Under the pieces are notes generated by a model. That model did not search any database. It was not told where the DNA came from and saw nothing but the letters and a program-made list of their open reading frames with translations. The position numbers and the translations under genes are program-made. 64,000 bases of DNA, taken from positions 5,987,897-6,051,896 of the forward strand of contig OZ007516.1 of NCBI GenBank assembly GCA_963931865.1. Reading direction: 5' to 3'. Within the stretch, counting starts at the first letter, position 1. Each line of letters starts with the position of its first letter. The stretch comes from Axinella damicornis (Eukaryota > Porifera > Demospongiae > Axinellida > Axinellidae). This document shows, piece by piece, positions 29,724 through 42,349 of the stretch.

Positions 29724-32700
29724 GAAGGACTAACTTCATGCAACTCACCTAATTTCATACGTGAATTTCTATGCCGTCGAGATCTCAATTTGCCAGCAAC
29801 CCAGACTTTTCGAATGTTCCGCTCATCACCTGAAGGGGTCATAATTATACACATCCACAACTTCGCAACGGCACAGCACAACCATGTAGCAACACTAGAC
29901 TGAGGTCATTGCTGTTTTCCAATGCAGTACTATCTCCTGCAACGGTATAGAAGTCCATCACTGTAGAAGATGTATTGTATATATTATAGCTATGTTCTTG
30001 TGGCAGTAAATGAGTTTGCATACCCATCCAGAGGAATTTGGTAATGGAATCCTGCATGAAGAATAAAAACAAGTACAGATGAACTAGGCTGGGCGGGTAG
30101 CTATATCTATTAAAGAAAAACACTTTCACTAACAAGACCAACTGCACACGTTGATACACATCCCAAATGATTTTCCAAAGGAAAATATGCTCATGCAAGT
30201 GAGTACCAGTTACGATGCATGTCACACTGAGTGTGAACACGCTATTGTTGATGTGCAACAACTTACATTGAGGGTGTCAGTATCAGCTGTGTAAAAGACT
30301 GGATCCAACTCAGTTGGGGCTTTGGTGTCAATCAACAGCGCATCAAATGCCTTGCCAACCTGAAAAATCAAAGGCAAAGTAAAAAATCCTTCAATAACCA
30401 AGGAGATTTACAGCAGTGTCAGACTTTGATAGATGACAGAAATTACCACCATTATGATTTGCATTGTACCTCAAGGCTTCCGACTCTGTCACCAAGTCCG
30501 ATTGCTAAAACACAGAATTATATTTGAATCAGATAGATAATCATGTTCTGGTCCACACATTCAAACAATTATTCAGTTTTTATTGTGCCAATTACAATAA
30601 TCATGCATTCATAACGAGGGGCAACCGCACTCCTGGTAGCCGTTGCAACGCCGGCTACGACTCGCCGTAGCGAAAACGAAGTATCGCAGTTAGTTCCAAT
30701 TAACGCACATGCACGTGGCAACCATGCTCGCTAGCAATGGCGGCCGAAGGGAAGACACGAAGTTATTACAGCACTTACAACTTTGCCAGCACGGTGAGTT
30801 TTGGCATGCAAGCGTCAGTGAACGACAGTGATCACAGCCGTGTGGTCAGAATCTTTGGGTGCCTTTGCTAAGAACGATACTGCCACCGGAAGTCGGAGAG
30901 AGCGCTCGAGCAATGGCGGCCACGGCGAGACAAAAGCGCTTGTATCTCCACCACCAAGGTGAGTTTCAGAACCAAAATTGTACGCTTGGGTCACTGCATG
31001 ATAGTGATCACGACGGTGTAGTCAGAATCTTTGTAGGCCATTCCTAAGGTTGTCAAAGGTTAATTATTTATATTACATTACGCGGCATAATTTTCTCTAT
31101 ACCAGGAGTGTAATTAGAGCATGCAATCAATATTCGCGTAAGCCGAGCTCATAAATTCAATGTTTGTGGTGTATGGGTGGTTTATGTTGAGAGGGTCATG
31201 TCAAATTTCTCTGCAGGACAGGAGCAAGATTAAAGCCTCTGATGATGAGCTGAAGTTTAATTGAAGTCCTTTATGTTAGCCGTCATACAAAGTATGCACA
31301 ATTTGATGCATCACGGTCAAATTTAGGCATTAAATAAACAGAGGCAATGTGGTTATATGCAATTTTTATTGACCTGGGTTCGTTCTCATAAAATCACAAC
31401 CTAAACATTCCTTGTTTTTGTACTTTTGAAACTTTCTTATTCACTAATTTTTTTAACTTTTCTTGCTTGTAAGTTATTTCTTTTATAGCTGTCCATTCTG
31501 CAAGCAGATCTAGAATTTGTTAACCTATAGCTTATTTGGGTTTTGTTGTTGCTGTGTTGTTTATTATTTACAATAAAATTTCAAGGGAGCTTTTCTTTAG
31601 CTATCATTTGTATCCTTACCCCGTGCACCTCCCAATGTGGCCAAGTAGAACACCTCTTCGAGTTTCAGTGGAGTATAGCCGGCAGGTAGGGTCCCACTGA
31701 AGTTAAAGCTGAGTGCCCGGGACACATGGTGAGCAACCCTCATTGTACGGAGGAGGAAGGGCGAAAGTCCTGCTGCAATATCTGGAGTGTAAAGAGTGTG
31801 CATGGCACTGTATAAGGATAACATTGTGGGGCAAGCCGGAGTGAACCATAATGTCCAAGCTGTCTGTTTTAGTGAAGATTCTAGTATACATGCACACTCA
31901 GATCTGTCTCCATAAACACCACAGATGAGCAGAGCTAGCTGATTTTATAATACTCATACTTGTGTTTGGGAGGCATGAGTACTTCAGAGTCATGCATTAG
32001 TGCCCGGTGCTGTGCTCACCTAGCTATATATGGCATACCTGACCCAAGGGCAACCTTAATTCCCAAGTTCATCATCCTCCTCACATCCAGAAAGTTGCCA
32101 AAGTTTAGGCTGTGAAAAATCGCAAGAAACGTTCCAAGGTAAAGGAAATATGCAGACATGGGGATCACAATCAGTAAGGTAAAGTGATAATCTGCTCAAA
32201 GGTCAAGGGTTTGTGTTCTAGCTGTGTTGTACATGGGAATTACACTGATTCCCCAAAACTCACTGCTGATCTGGACTTTGTTTTCTGGGCACACAAAACA
32301 GTGAGATTTGTCCTCACCACGTTCACGTTTTAATACAAATTGTGGGGGTGTTGTGAAACACTTGCAGGATGTTTGCTTTATGTCTAGGCTCTTGAGAACA
32401 TGCATTAAGGACTAATTAGCTGAGTGGCAAGATTGCAACTCTTGTTACCCAATGAAATTATAATTACCCAATGAAATATTAATGCATACTTCAGGAGGGT
32501 AGCCGGACAATGAGTAATGGCTAGGCCATTCTGTGCATACATCTGTATTTCACTCTCACGAAGGTTGACACTGTGAATCATTAGAGTCTGTAAAAAAGAA
32601 TGAGTAGGTGAATAGGTTCCTTAGAAAATACACATACATGCTCATAGTCTCGTTCCCAGACTCTTCTGAGAGGGTCTGGGCATGAGACTAACATGCTCAG

Positions 32701-35700
32701 TATACGTACAAGGCCTTACAGATAGCTTACCGGTACGGGTGATATTGTTTATGAATTTGGCTGAGTTTGAAAGTGGAAAATTGCATGGGGCCAAAATAGT
32801 GCTTTCCTAAGTTCATTCTGAGCATGGTCTTGGTCCCCTACTCAAAGCTAATTTATGGCCACCTTGGGAGTCGTCTTTCCACTCAGAGTAATGACTTAAC
32901 AGAATTTCTGTCCTTGCAAGAAGCGCCTTGGAGGATTCTATTTTAATGAAAATGATGTCACAGTTTGTTTTCTTGCTACACAGAGGGCTAGCAATAGTGT
33001 TGTGCTAAGAATCAGCACTTTGCCATTCAGTGCTGTGGAAAGATTAGATTATAATTACATATAATTATATGAAGTGTTGCGATGTATTAAACTGTGAATT
33101 TCCCTGGAGTGTCACATAACATACCCTGTTGGGAGGAAGAAGTCCTACAGACAGCCACTCGGCTAACTTTCCCTCAAATGCAGGTCGAGCATCAGCAAAA
33201 TGAGCCTGCCATGGGAATGAGCAAAATGCCTCAAACAGATCTACTACAGATTATGACCTACAACAGACTATGCTCAGTGCTCCACCATGCATGTGTACAT
33301 GCACTAGGAAGCCTTGTCGGATATTTCATCCTGTTTTTAAAATTGCGAATATTAATTGTAGTTTAAGATTCTTTATGGGTGCCAAGCTACGTATACCCAA
33401 ACTTCATCATGCAATTCACTACACATGCATCTTGGGTAATTTCCCAAAACACACTCACCACTTCAATGCATAGTAGTTACATACAGTGTCATACATACCA
33501 TGACACGTAAGTCACTGTTAGCTTCAAGAATCTTTGCAAGTTCTTTCTCCAATTCTTCACTAATAGCAAAATCACCATAGAGTCCAATAGCTGGTTGTAT
33601 CAGGGGATTCTATAAAATGAGACAAACATGTCATCAGTGTGCATGGGCAAGCATACAATCTGTATGTGATGTTCATGGTTTGCAAGCCTAATATTATGTT
33701 GTTCCTGCCCTTGAACTCTTTGTTGCGAGACACCCAGGTGTGTGTGCTATCCATGACTAGTGGACTGTCTATGATTCCCAGCACTAATAAGTCACCCAAT
33801 TCATAGTCTCATTCCCAGACCATCAATACGGGTGGTCTGGGCACGAGACTACCTGAATCACTAATAGCCCAGTTGGTGGAAGTATAGTGCTCCCAGCTAC
33901 ATGTGTGGAGCTTCATTAGTACACAACACTAGCCTCGTTCCCAGTCCCACACCCAGCTTTTCATCGCTTGCAGTACGGTAAAGCGGGGAGGGCCTGGCCT
34001 GGTACATTTCCTCACGTCAGTGACTTCAAGGGTAGAAAGACAGTAGAAAGACCTCAAGGGAACGTGGGTGTACTGGGTCACAGAACAGCAAGAAGAGCGA
34101 AGGTACCAGGTAACATACCACACGTATCTAGCTAGCGGGGGGTGACTGTCATACTCACCGAGCGTTGAATGTGTAGATGGTTGAATAACACGAAAAACAT
34201 AGCGTCTTCGTTCTGAAAAGTTTGCCATTTGTCGATTACGTCATGCTCACATGAGGAAATGTACCAGGCCCTCCCCGCTTTACCGTACTGCAAGCGACGA
34301 AAAGCTCGGCGTGGGACTGGGAACGAAGTTAACACAACACTACACATTACACAGTGAATTTCAAATTTGCTTACATCAAGTGCCTTGATCCCGTTAATGA
34401 AGCTGTGTGAATGAGAACATGAGTGAAGCCATTGCCACACCTGATAAGGCGCTGCCATTGCCACACCTGATAAGGTGCTGCCATTGCCATACCTGATAAG
34501 GTGCTGCCATTGCCACACCTGATAAGGTGCTGCCATTGCCACACCTGATAAGGTGCTGCCATTGCCACACCTGATAAGGCGCTGCTGTTGCCACACCTGA
34601 TAAGGCGCTGCTGTTGCAAATTTAGATCTTGGTTGCTCAGAGCTTTACATGTATAGCTAATTGTACTTGTTATCTTACAAGCCTGTGTTTTCAATAGCCT
34701 CTTTAGTTGTTTCCATCTTGATTACGGGTGGAACTGGACCAGCATCAATTAGGCCCTTGGCTATAACTGCCCTTAGTCCCTTTCGATCTGAGAAGAAGAC
34801 AGTTGGTAGCATGACATGGCAAACACGAGCATCATGCATCGTCACTGCAACAGGGATTTAAACAAGTCAAGCCTCATTCCCAGGTCTACCCTGTTTTTTT
34901 CTGTTCTTCGGTTTTCGTTGATGGATGCGGAAGAGCGGTGTGGCGCTCTTCTGCATCCATCTATTATTGTCAACGCAAATCAAAGAACAGAAAGAATGGG
35001 GTAGGCCTGGGAATGAGGCTAAATCTGAATGACTGACATGCATATGCACAAGAGCTGTGACTAGTGGCAAACTTGAAGACCTCAACAAATGTGCTGATTG
35101 TAATCTGTTTGAGTATGTCAGTGAGTAATCTGATGATGGTGTTGCTATAGCTATTCACTGTCAGCGAGAGCATGGATGGTGAGAAAAGCTTCTGTCAATA
35201 CAACATAATGTACATCAGATGTATTATGCCAATCCTTGGGGAATAAACCACCTCCACAACACACCTGTTACATACCCGGTACACTGACTAGGGTCTAGCC
35301 ATTTGTTTACATAAAGTTAATTTTTAAATTTATGAGTGCAATACCCAACACCACATGTTGCATTATACCGGTACTTACTAATCACTCGAGCGAGTTCAAA
35401 GTCGGCATCGATACTCACAGTACTCATGTAGCCAGCTGTGGTGGTACCAAGCCTCAGCTGTTCCCTCTTGTGGGAGCAAAAACATGATTGGTACGTATAA
35501 CTTTGTGAACACATGAAAATTAGTTTGTAGACCACATCTGGCTAGACCTGCATGGGGTCAATTACTGAATGTCCAGAAATGATTGGTTCAACAAACAGTA
35601 TACTGCAACTAATGCAATTGTGTGAACTCTTTTCTCCGGAGGTCTCTCTTAGCTAATAGATACACTAAACTTACCATATTTCCCGTTCTTTCTGCTTTTC

Positions 35701-38700
35701 AGCCCCCAAACTCCACACACATGACCATGCAGCAATCCTCTACACATTCGTGACTCTAACCACACCCACCCATCAAGGGGCATCCAATAGTCACGGCTCT
35801 CTGCCGACCATCGCTCGTCTAGACCGAGAAAAACGCTTCACTGCCAGAAATGGAGGCCCTACTAGGCGAGAGGACTGTTTTCTCGGCCCTTTTGTGCAAA
35901 GGAGGAGAGAAATGGCCCACCCAGCTCCAACCAAGAGCTTTTCAAGGCCAAGCCCAAAAGCGGCCATGCTACCTAGGCTCAGTGCTGAAGAGGAGAGAAA
36001 TGGCCCACCCAGCTCCAACCAAGAGCTTTTCAAGGCCAAGCCCAAAAGCGGCCATGCTACCTAGGCTCAGTGCTGAAACCCACCCACTTCCCCCTGTCCC
36101 GCCCTCTCTGCTGGCGCAGAGCCTAAGTCCCAAGGACATTGCCAGAAGTCTGACATCACTGATGAAAGTCTCATGCTGTCTTTAGACGGCTTTATCGGTT
36201 AAAGTGTTAAGTGCGAGTACAAAATTGAAAGTACCTGTTACTGATTTCAGATATTTTTACAGAATCAGTTCATTGTGATGTATAGTTAATCATTAAGCTA
36301 TTAATATTATCAGCAAACACAAACTTTACCCGCACTCGCTAAAGTTAGTACCTACAATACCTAATAGTTATCAACCTTGCAGCAACATTCCCACACTAGC
36401 ACACCAACTGAACCAACTGTTAACTTATTTACCACAAACGCTTCAGATTGTTGAGCTGCAATAGTCCTATTCCTGAATCTGAGTTCAGAAGGAATCATTG
36501 TTGCCATAGACCATGCACCAAATCCCCCGTCCAACGAGAGACTAGCTCTGTGATACTCGGGGGGATGAAAGTGAGTGTCCACAAGTCCTGGCATTAGGAA
36601 CTGGCTGTGTGCATAGGCATGGGTGTGTGTGTGTGCAACGAGGTAAGTTACCTTCTTCCTCTGTTTCATGCTCTACAACCATCGTTGCTACGTAGTCTTG
36701 TGGGCCAGCCTCTCGCCACACCCCGTTATGGGTGTGGCAAGAGGCTGACCCACGAGACTAGCTGTTGCGTGCCTGATTAGCCAGAGAGCGCCGTTCCTGA
36801 TTAGCCAGAGAGGGCCATTATTGACCAATGAGACACATATTTCACTTTTTGCACTGCTAAGCTGTGCAAACAGTGAAATACGCAGTGTGCAATTTCAGTC
36901 TAAATCTGCTATACAGATTTAAATTAAAATGCTACATGATTAGTTATCGTTCTGGAAAGGCACGTACTCAAGGATTGTCCTCAGCCCAACACCCCACCAA
37001 CTAGCTACCCTCCTCAACGGAGTGGACCACTTTTCTCCTCACCAACTATAATACTAAATGACACTCATATACAGTCTGGTCTCGGCCCCAGAGTCTGAGA
37101 GCCAGTATCACGCACGGGCTACAGGAAGCGATCCGCGGTGGGGTTTGTTGGGGTCTAGGGCCAAGACTAATGCAGTCTAGCTAGCTATGTATAGTGCAAC
37201 AAACAGATCAGCATTGTCACATACGTACAGGTGTACATTAGGTAAACTGCAACACGCAATACTGTGTTCACAGTCAGTTTCATGAACAAGACTTTTACCT
37301 GTCTTCTAGATTGTCAACAGAAGATGTGCGGAATTCATGCTGTTTAGCAAGATTCTCCAGCTCAGAGGCTGGTTGCACAAACACAATCTAGAATGTGTGT
37401 ATGAGAAGAGAGGAAAGCATGCACTCAGCGAGAAGTAAAATACAATTTTAAGTCTTATTGAGAAGTAGAGATACTTAATGATATCTTATGGCACAATCTG
37501 TATGTAGCTAGGTGGTTAAAGTACTGGACTGTGGTGTGAGAGGTCATGGACAGGATTGATCATGAGTCCCACCATGGCCAGCTGCACCTAGGAAGGGTTT
37601 TGTGGTGTCCCTCCATTTCCCAGGAAGTACACTAGGGTAGTCTCGGTCCCAGACCCAAACCCACCCCAGCACAGATCGCATCTAGTATCACGTGCGTGAT
37701 ACTGGAAGTGATCCACACTGGGGTTGGTTTGGGTCTGGGGCCGAGACAACTGGTAGGGATGATAGCATACTGAAAATAGTGCAGTTTTATGCTACCATCC
37801 CCACCTTGTCTCCCTGCTCTTTGCAGTTCTGCTATCCCTACATTATTTTATAGAGTCATAGACTCCATGTAAGGGATAGCACAGATCAATTTATGCTAAT
37901 ACAAAAACCTCTAAAGCTCTCCGCCCTCCACGCGCCCGATTGACCGGCTGGGTGGAGAGGGGCTAGCGGCTAGACTGATTTTTCCCCCTTCAACCCACCC
38001 ACTATGTAGCTACCTGCTGGTATACCATACTTACTTTCTCTCTAGGACATACATGCACTCAGAGTGGTTACCACGCCTATATTCTGATGCGGCTGCTGCC
38101 GTGCGTAATTATAGCCCCGCATAGACGCATAAAAGTACGTGAGCACGGCTCTTTCACGCCACTAGTTTTCTCCACAGGAGGCATGGGACCAGCTGGCAGC
38201 TGCTACTATTACAATATATCGCCTCCAAAAGACTTGCGTACGTACGCAAGACTACAGCAAGACAATCAACTGGCTCCGATGCTCTATCAGTTTTTCCTGG
38301 TGAGATCAGCCGTTTTGTGCCTGCGAGGAGCACGCTCCTCATTCCACCACTCAGCCAAGCAAGTGGACTACGACGCCCCAATGGGTGTGGCCATCAGCGA
38401 GGGCCGTGTCCCCAGCCACTGAACTATTATTTTTGTTTGCAGCCGGTTTTCAATTTTAACCCTGAGCCTCTCATCCTATCATATCATCTGGTCAGCAAAA
38501 ACAAATTTTTCACAAATAATCGTATGCATGATCATTGTGTGGATATGCTTGACAATTTTGTTTCAACCACATGCACAGCAAGCAGGGAAGAGAGCAGTCC
38601 AGCTATATGGTTAACATGTGGCTTGCAGTGCAATTTGCACTGAAAGTTATGCTATATTATCTTGTCCCTACGGTACTCAGTGAATCAGTGCATGCGGTCA

Positions 38701-41441
38701 TTTGTGGGTGTGTCTATTAGAAAGTAGTATGGGAGAACAGCGGCAACGACTGTCTTGAAACGTGTTTCTGTAGTTTTTCCCTGCGCGCAGATACGCGCAC
38801 CGTATCAATACATTAAGATTTTAACGTGTGTGTGTGTCTGTCTGTCGGTGCTTGACGGAAGTGGGTTGCTCGTGGGGCGGGATTGGACTATAGTGACGCA
38901 CGACCTTCGTACTTCGTACTTCAATTTGTTTACTGAACCTCGAAGAATGTTCGAGAACATTGGGCTGGAATCCGTTTGGGGCTGCAAGCGGATGCATGCA
39001 ATCGGGAGCAGCAGTCGAAGCGAGCAGCAGTTGGCAATCGGGGAGCAGCAGCCGAAGCGGACGCGATCGGGATCAGCAGCTGAAACGGACGCAATTGAGG
39101 AGCAGCAGACGCAAACGGGGAGCAGCAGCTGAAGCGGACGTAATCGGGGGGCAAGCGGACGCAATCGGCAGACAGCTGTCCGGCACCGGATTACTCACTT
39201 AATTAAGCGCTATTTCTTGTCTCCAAAAATAAAGCCGTGTGGAATACAGCGTTGTGGAATGGTCATCAGTATTTACAAAAACGCTTCGTCCGGCCCTTTC
39301 TATACTGTTCGTGCCTATTTCAATACGGTCTCCCAAAGAGGGGAATCAAGATGGCGGTTATTCGCTCTCAATTAAGTTCGAAGGCAGTTCAACCTAGCCA
39401 CAAAACGCTTCCGTCCCGCCCTAGAGCTTCCTATGGCGTGTCTCCCAACCGTAGAATCGAGTTGCTGGCGGTCTTCGCACTGGAGATTTTTGGTGAATAG
39501 TTTGCTGGAATTGATTTAACCAGCTTACAACGGCTCTGTGACAGTGTGAGCTGCTATAATACAACAGAGAAGCGCTGATCAACTGGTGCACTAACAACCA
39601 CAAACCGTTCCAAAATCTCAGTTCATCCTTGGAACAAGAAACGCCAAGCTAATAAACCTAACTGCCTCCTTTGTCCAAAAGAACCTTTAAAGAAACGAAC
39701 CACCAGTTAGCTAAGCAATAACGGTCATAGAATGTTGCCTAATGGGTCTCACGGCCCCCAAATTGTCATCAATATATTAAGATTTTAACGTGTGTGTGTG
39801 TGTGTGTGAGTGACGGAAGTGGGACGTTCGTGGGGCGGGACTAGACTGGTGACGCGCGACCTTCGTACTTCACTGAACCGCGAACTCTACGAAGAAAGTT
39901 GGGCATGGGCTGGACTACAAGCGGACGCAATCGGGGAGCTGCAGTTGAAGCGGACGCAATCGAGGAGCAGCAGTTGAATCGGATGCAATCGGTGAGGAGC
40001 AGCCAAAGCGGACGCAATCTGGGAGCTGTTGAAATCGGGGACTGAGAGCAGCTGTAGCGGACGCAAGCGGCGAGCAGCAGCTGAAGCGGACGGATACGGG
40101 GAACAGTAGTTTGGAGCGGATCGATGCAATCGGGGAGCAGTAGCCGAAGCGGACGCAATCGCGGGGAGCAGCAGCTCTGCACTGAGAGCTGTTCGGCGCC
40201 GGAATAGTAACGTAGGCGAACAAGGGGGAAGTGGCTGAGCGAACGAAGCGAGCGAAGCTACTTATTATTATTCTTCTTAAATGATGCTTAGTCTGCATGT
40301 TGACTACCCTCCCTGCTTTGTGTCGAGTAAGTTTGATTTCACTAGCTTACTTTCTGTGTGAGAAAAAATGGGGTTGAACAAATTGTCTGGCCACGCCCAC
40401 CGCGCGAATACTGCTGCACTGTAACAAATCTTACTAGGAATCTATAGGCATGCCGTTTGTGTCAAAACTCGGATCTTTATGAAACCAAGTGATCTACACT
40501 GATGTTTGCTAAATATCGATCGACATTTTACTAAACATCGATCAACATTCGCTAAACATCGATGACATAATTGTATCTATGAGCATCGATCGACATTATT
40601 TTACTAAACATCGGTAAATGTCGATCGATGTTTAGCGAAGAATGTTCGAGAACATTGGGCATGGGCAATCGGGGAGCAGCAGTTGAAGCGGGCACAATCG
40701 GGGAGCAGCAGTTGAAGCGGGCACAATCGGGGAGCATCAGCCGAAGCGGACGCAATCGAGAGCAGCAGCTGCATGAAGCGGACGCAAGCGGCGAGAAGCA
40801 GCTGAAGCGGATGCAAAGTTGAAACGGGGAGCAGCAGTCGATACAATCGCGCGGGGAGCAGCAGCTGAAGCGGACGCAATCGGGGAGCAGCAGCACTGCA
40901 CAGAGAGCTGTCTGGCACCGGATTACTCACGTAGGCGAACGAGGGGGGAAGTAGCTGAGCGAGCGAAGCTACTTGTAATGGGTGGTGCGAGCGCTGGTGA
41001 GAAAAGTAATCAACTTTGCTTGGACAAAATAATGCAATAGTCTCGCGGGGCCAGACCCACACGTGCACGGGCCCCGCGAGACTAATAATGCAAGGGGAAA
41101 AATTATATAGGCCCGTCTCTACAGCTTCACAACCATGCACAGAAAAAATCTGTCTCTGCATGCGCGGCCTCTGCCGATGGCCGCTTCACCGTTGAGGAGC
41201 TTCCTGCGGGCCTAGTTAGCCAGTGGATATAACGGCAGTGATGGCAAAAAGAAAATAATTCACTCACGTCTCCAGATGTTCGGTCGACGCCTACGAGTTG
41301 GTCTGGCAACACTTCGAGCTCACTGCTTGTCCGCATGTGCACGACAGTCCCCCGGTACACATCCGGGCGACGGCTCCAGCAGGTAGCAGATAAACACAGA
41401 AGCAAGCTCGCGTAAACTATCCCAAACCTCATCTTTGACAT
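29720..41441 (-). CDS. GDA: Guanine deaminase-like amidohydrolase, copy B (15 exons, 482 aa)
   Basis: Exons: 41268-41441, 37299-37387, 36433-36604, 35379-35466, 34679-34787, 34375-34402, 33499-33609, 33125-33205, 32490-32587, 32039-32109, 31620-31781, 30470-30504, 30267-30359, 30024-30051, 29720-29829. Every exon has the same length as in copy A and all splice sites are GT-AG, so the gene looks intact. Predicted product: secretory signal-like N terminus (LLLCLSA core), then a single amidohydrolase domain. Metal ligands H99, H101, H259, H289 and D341 are kept, and E104, Y231 and D262 replace the usual substrate and proton-shuttle residues. I count about 29 differences from copy A, thinnest around the active site and densest in the last five exons. 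The upstream side carries satellite and many insertions. Transcription of either copy cannot be told from sequence. Confidence 0.9.
30616..31115 (+). mobile_element. Copy-B-only insertion with two exon-like ATGGCGGCC cassettes
   Basis: About 0.5 kb inserted in GDA-B intron 11. It begins GAGGGGCAACCGCACTCCTG and ends with a related inverted word near CTATACCAGGAGTGTAA. It holds two related tandem units, each with a good start context (AGCAATGGCGGCC at 30733 and 30910), a short frame (MAAEGKTRSYYSTYNF; MAATARQKRLYLHHQG) and a GGTGAGTTT donor, followed by a similar GTCAGAATCTTTG tail. They look like captured or degenerate first exons on the opposite strand. Confidence 0.5.
32645..32690. mobile_element. 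46-bp micro-palindrome with 9-bp TSD (copy B)
   Basis: Same site and TSD (ACATGCTCA) as 7399-7444. Here the left end reads TAGTCTCG rather than TAATCTCG, closer to the family consensus. Confidence 0.8.
33930..34331. mobile_element. 402-bp MITE, TAGCCTCG family, 9-bp TSD (copy B)
   Basis: Orthologous to 8680-9081: same length, same ACACAACAC flanks. Confidence 0.88.
34435..34618. repeat. 26-bp minisatellite, about seven units (copy B)
   Basis: Units of GCCATTGCCACACCTGATAA plus GGYGCT in GDA intron 5. Copy A has two. The expansion follows the duplication and creates a false 154-codon minus-strand frame. Confidence 0.92.
35902..36077. repeat. 88-bp tandem duplication in GDA-B intron 3
   Basis: Same two-unit structure as 10511-10686. 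Confidence 0.85.
38087..38422 (+). pseudogene. Retroelement-derived C-terminal fragment, antisense in GDA-B intron 1
   Basis: A single open frame of 111 codons with EHGSFTPLVFSTGGMGPAG, QQDNQLAPMLYQFFL and RSAVLCLRGARSSFHHSAKQ, ending GRVPSH. The copy-A version is frameshifted. It resembles the tail of metazoan retroelement polyproteins; no upstream polymerase is seen, so I treat it as a fragment. Confidence 0.5.
38808..39198 (+). mobile_element. Minisatellite-bearing element, copy 1 of unit B (3' end deleted)
   Basis: Orthologue of 13547-14007. The 3' hairpin has been lost: sequence jumps from GGATTACTCACT to TTAATTAAGCGC. Confidence 0.65.
39773..40263 (+). mobile_element. Minisatellite-bearing element, copy 2 of unit B
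   Basis: Orthologue of 14572-15042 with both ends kept and one extra variant unit near 40020. Confidence 0.65.
40635..40974 (+). mobile_element. Minisatellite-bearing element, 5'-incomplete copy 3 of unit B
   Basis: Orthologue of 15413-15727 with one additional repeat unit. Confidence 0.6.
41038..41084. mobile_element. 47-bp micro-palindrome with perfect 9-bp TSD
   Basis: TAGTCTCGCGGGGCCAGACC ... GGCCCCGCGAGACTA flanked by ATAATGCAA at 41029-41037 and 41085-41093. Orthologue of 15791-15831. Confidence 0.85.
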
Positions 41442-41548
41442 ATAGACTGTCTGACGATTCAGATTCAACCAAAACTTCCCTTTTTATTGTCTGCGAGTTG
41501 GAAGTGGTAGCTATACATGTACCGTCATTCGACACCTGTACTAGTATA

Positions 41549-42345
41549 GATACTTTGTTAACAAGCATGGGGACATTAATTTTGGTGACAAACAAGTGGA
41601 CCCATTTATGACAAGCATTCAAGTGGCCTCTCATGCATTAGCTAATGTTTGAAGGACACTTCGGTAACAAACAGACACATTGTAAGTTTTTATTGGACAA
41701 TTTGGTAGCTAACAAGCATTTTTGGCATGCGAAATAATCGGCAACTACGGTAGCAGGTATATATGTACCTGCTTTTAGGAGATACTTTGTAACAAGCATG
41801 GGGACATTAATTTTGGTGACAAACAAGTGGACCCATTTATGACAAGCATTCAAGTGGCCTCTCATGCATTAGCTAATGTTTGAAGGACACTTCGGTAACA
41901 AACACACATTGTAAGTTTTTATTGGACAATTTGGTAGCTAACAAGCATTTTTGGCACGCGAAATAATCGGCAACTACGGTAGCAGGTATATATGTACCTG
42001 CTTTTAGGAGATACTTTGTTAACAAGCATGGGGACATTAATTTTGGTGACAAACAAGTGGACCCATTTATGACAAGCATTCAAGTGGCCTCTCATGCATT
42101 AGCTAATGTTTGAAGGACACTTCGGTAACAAACACACATTGTAAGTTTTTATTGGACAATTTGGTAGCTAACAAGCATTTTTGGCACGCGAAATAATCGG
42201 CAACTACGGTAGCAGGTATATATGTACCTGCTTTTAGGAGATATACTTTGTTAACAAGCATGGGGACATTAATTTTGGTGACAAACAAGTGGACCCATTT
42301 ATGACAAGCATTCAAGTGGCCTCTCATGCATTAGCTAATGTTTAC
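41549..42345. repeat. ~230-bp satellite array upstream of GDA-B
   Basis: Unit starts at 41549, 41781, 42010 and about 42239 give periods of 232, 229 and 229 bp. Each unit holds AACAAGCATGGGGACATTAA and AGCAGGTATATATGTACCTG. A short inverted piece of the unit follows at 42405-42520. Minus-strand frames of about 70 codons recur in every unit but are period artefacts. Confidence 0.92.
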
Positions 42346-42349
42346 ACAT

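Noticed and set aside
34132..34596. 154-codon minus-strand frame with repeated Trp/Gln motif
   Set aside because: Read through the 26-bp minisatellite and across GDA exon 6 in a wrong frame.
41127..42327. Series of ~70-codon minus-strand frames with HKWVHLFVTKINVPML
   Set aside because: Recur once per satellite unit; no start context or conservation beyond the repeat itself.
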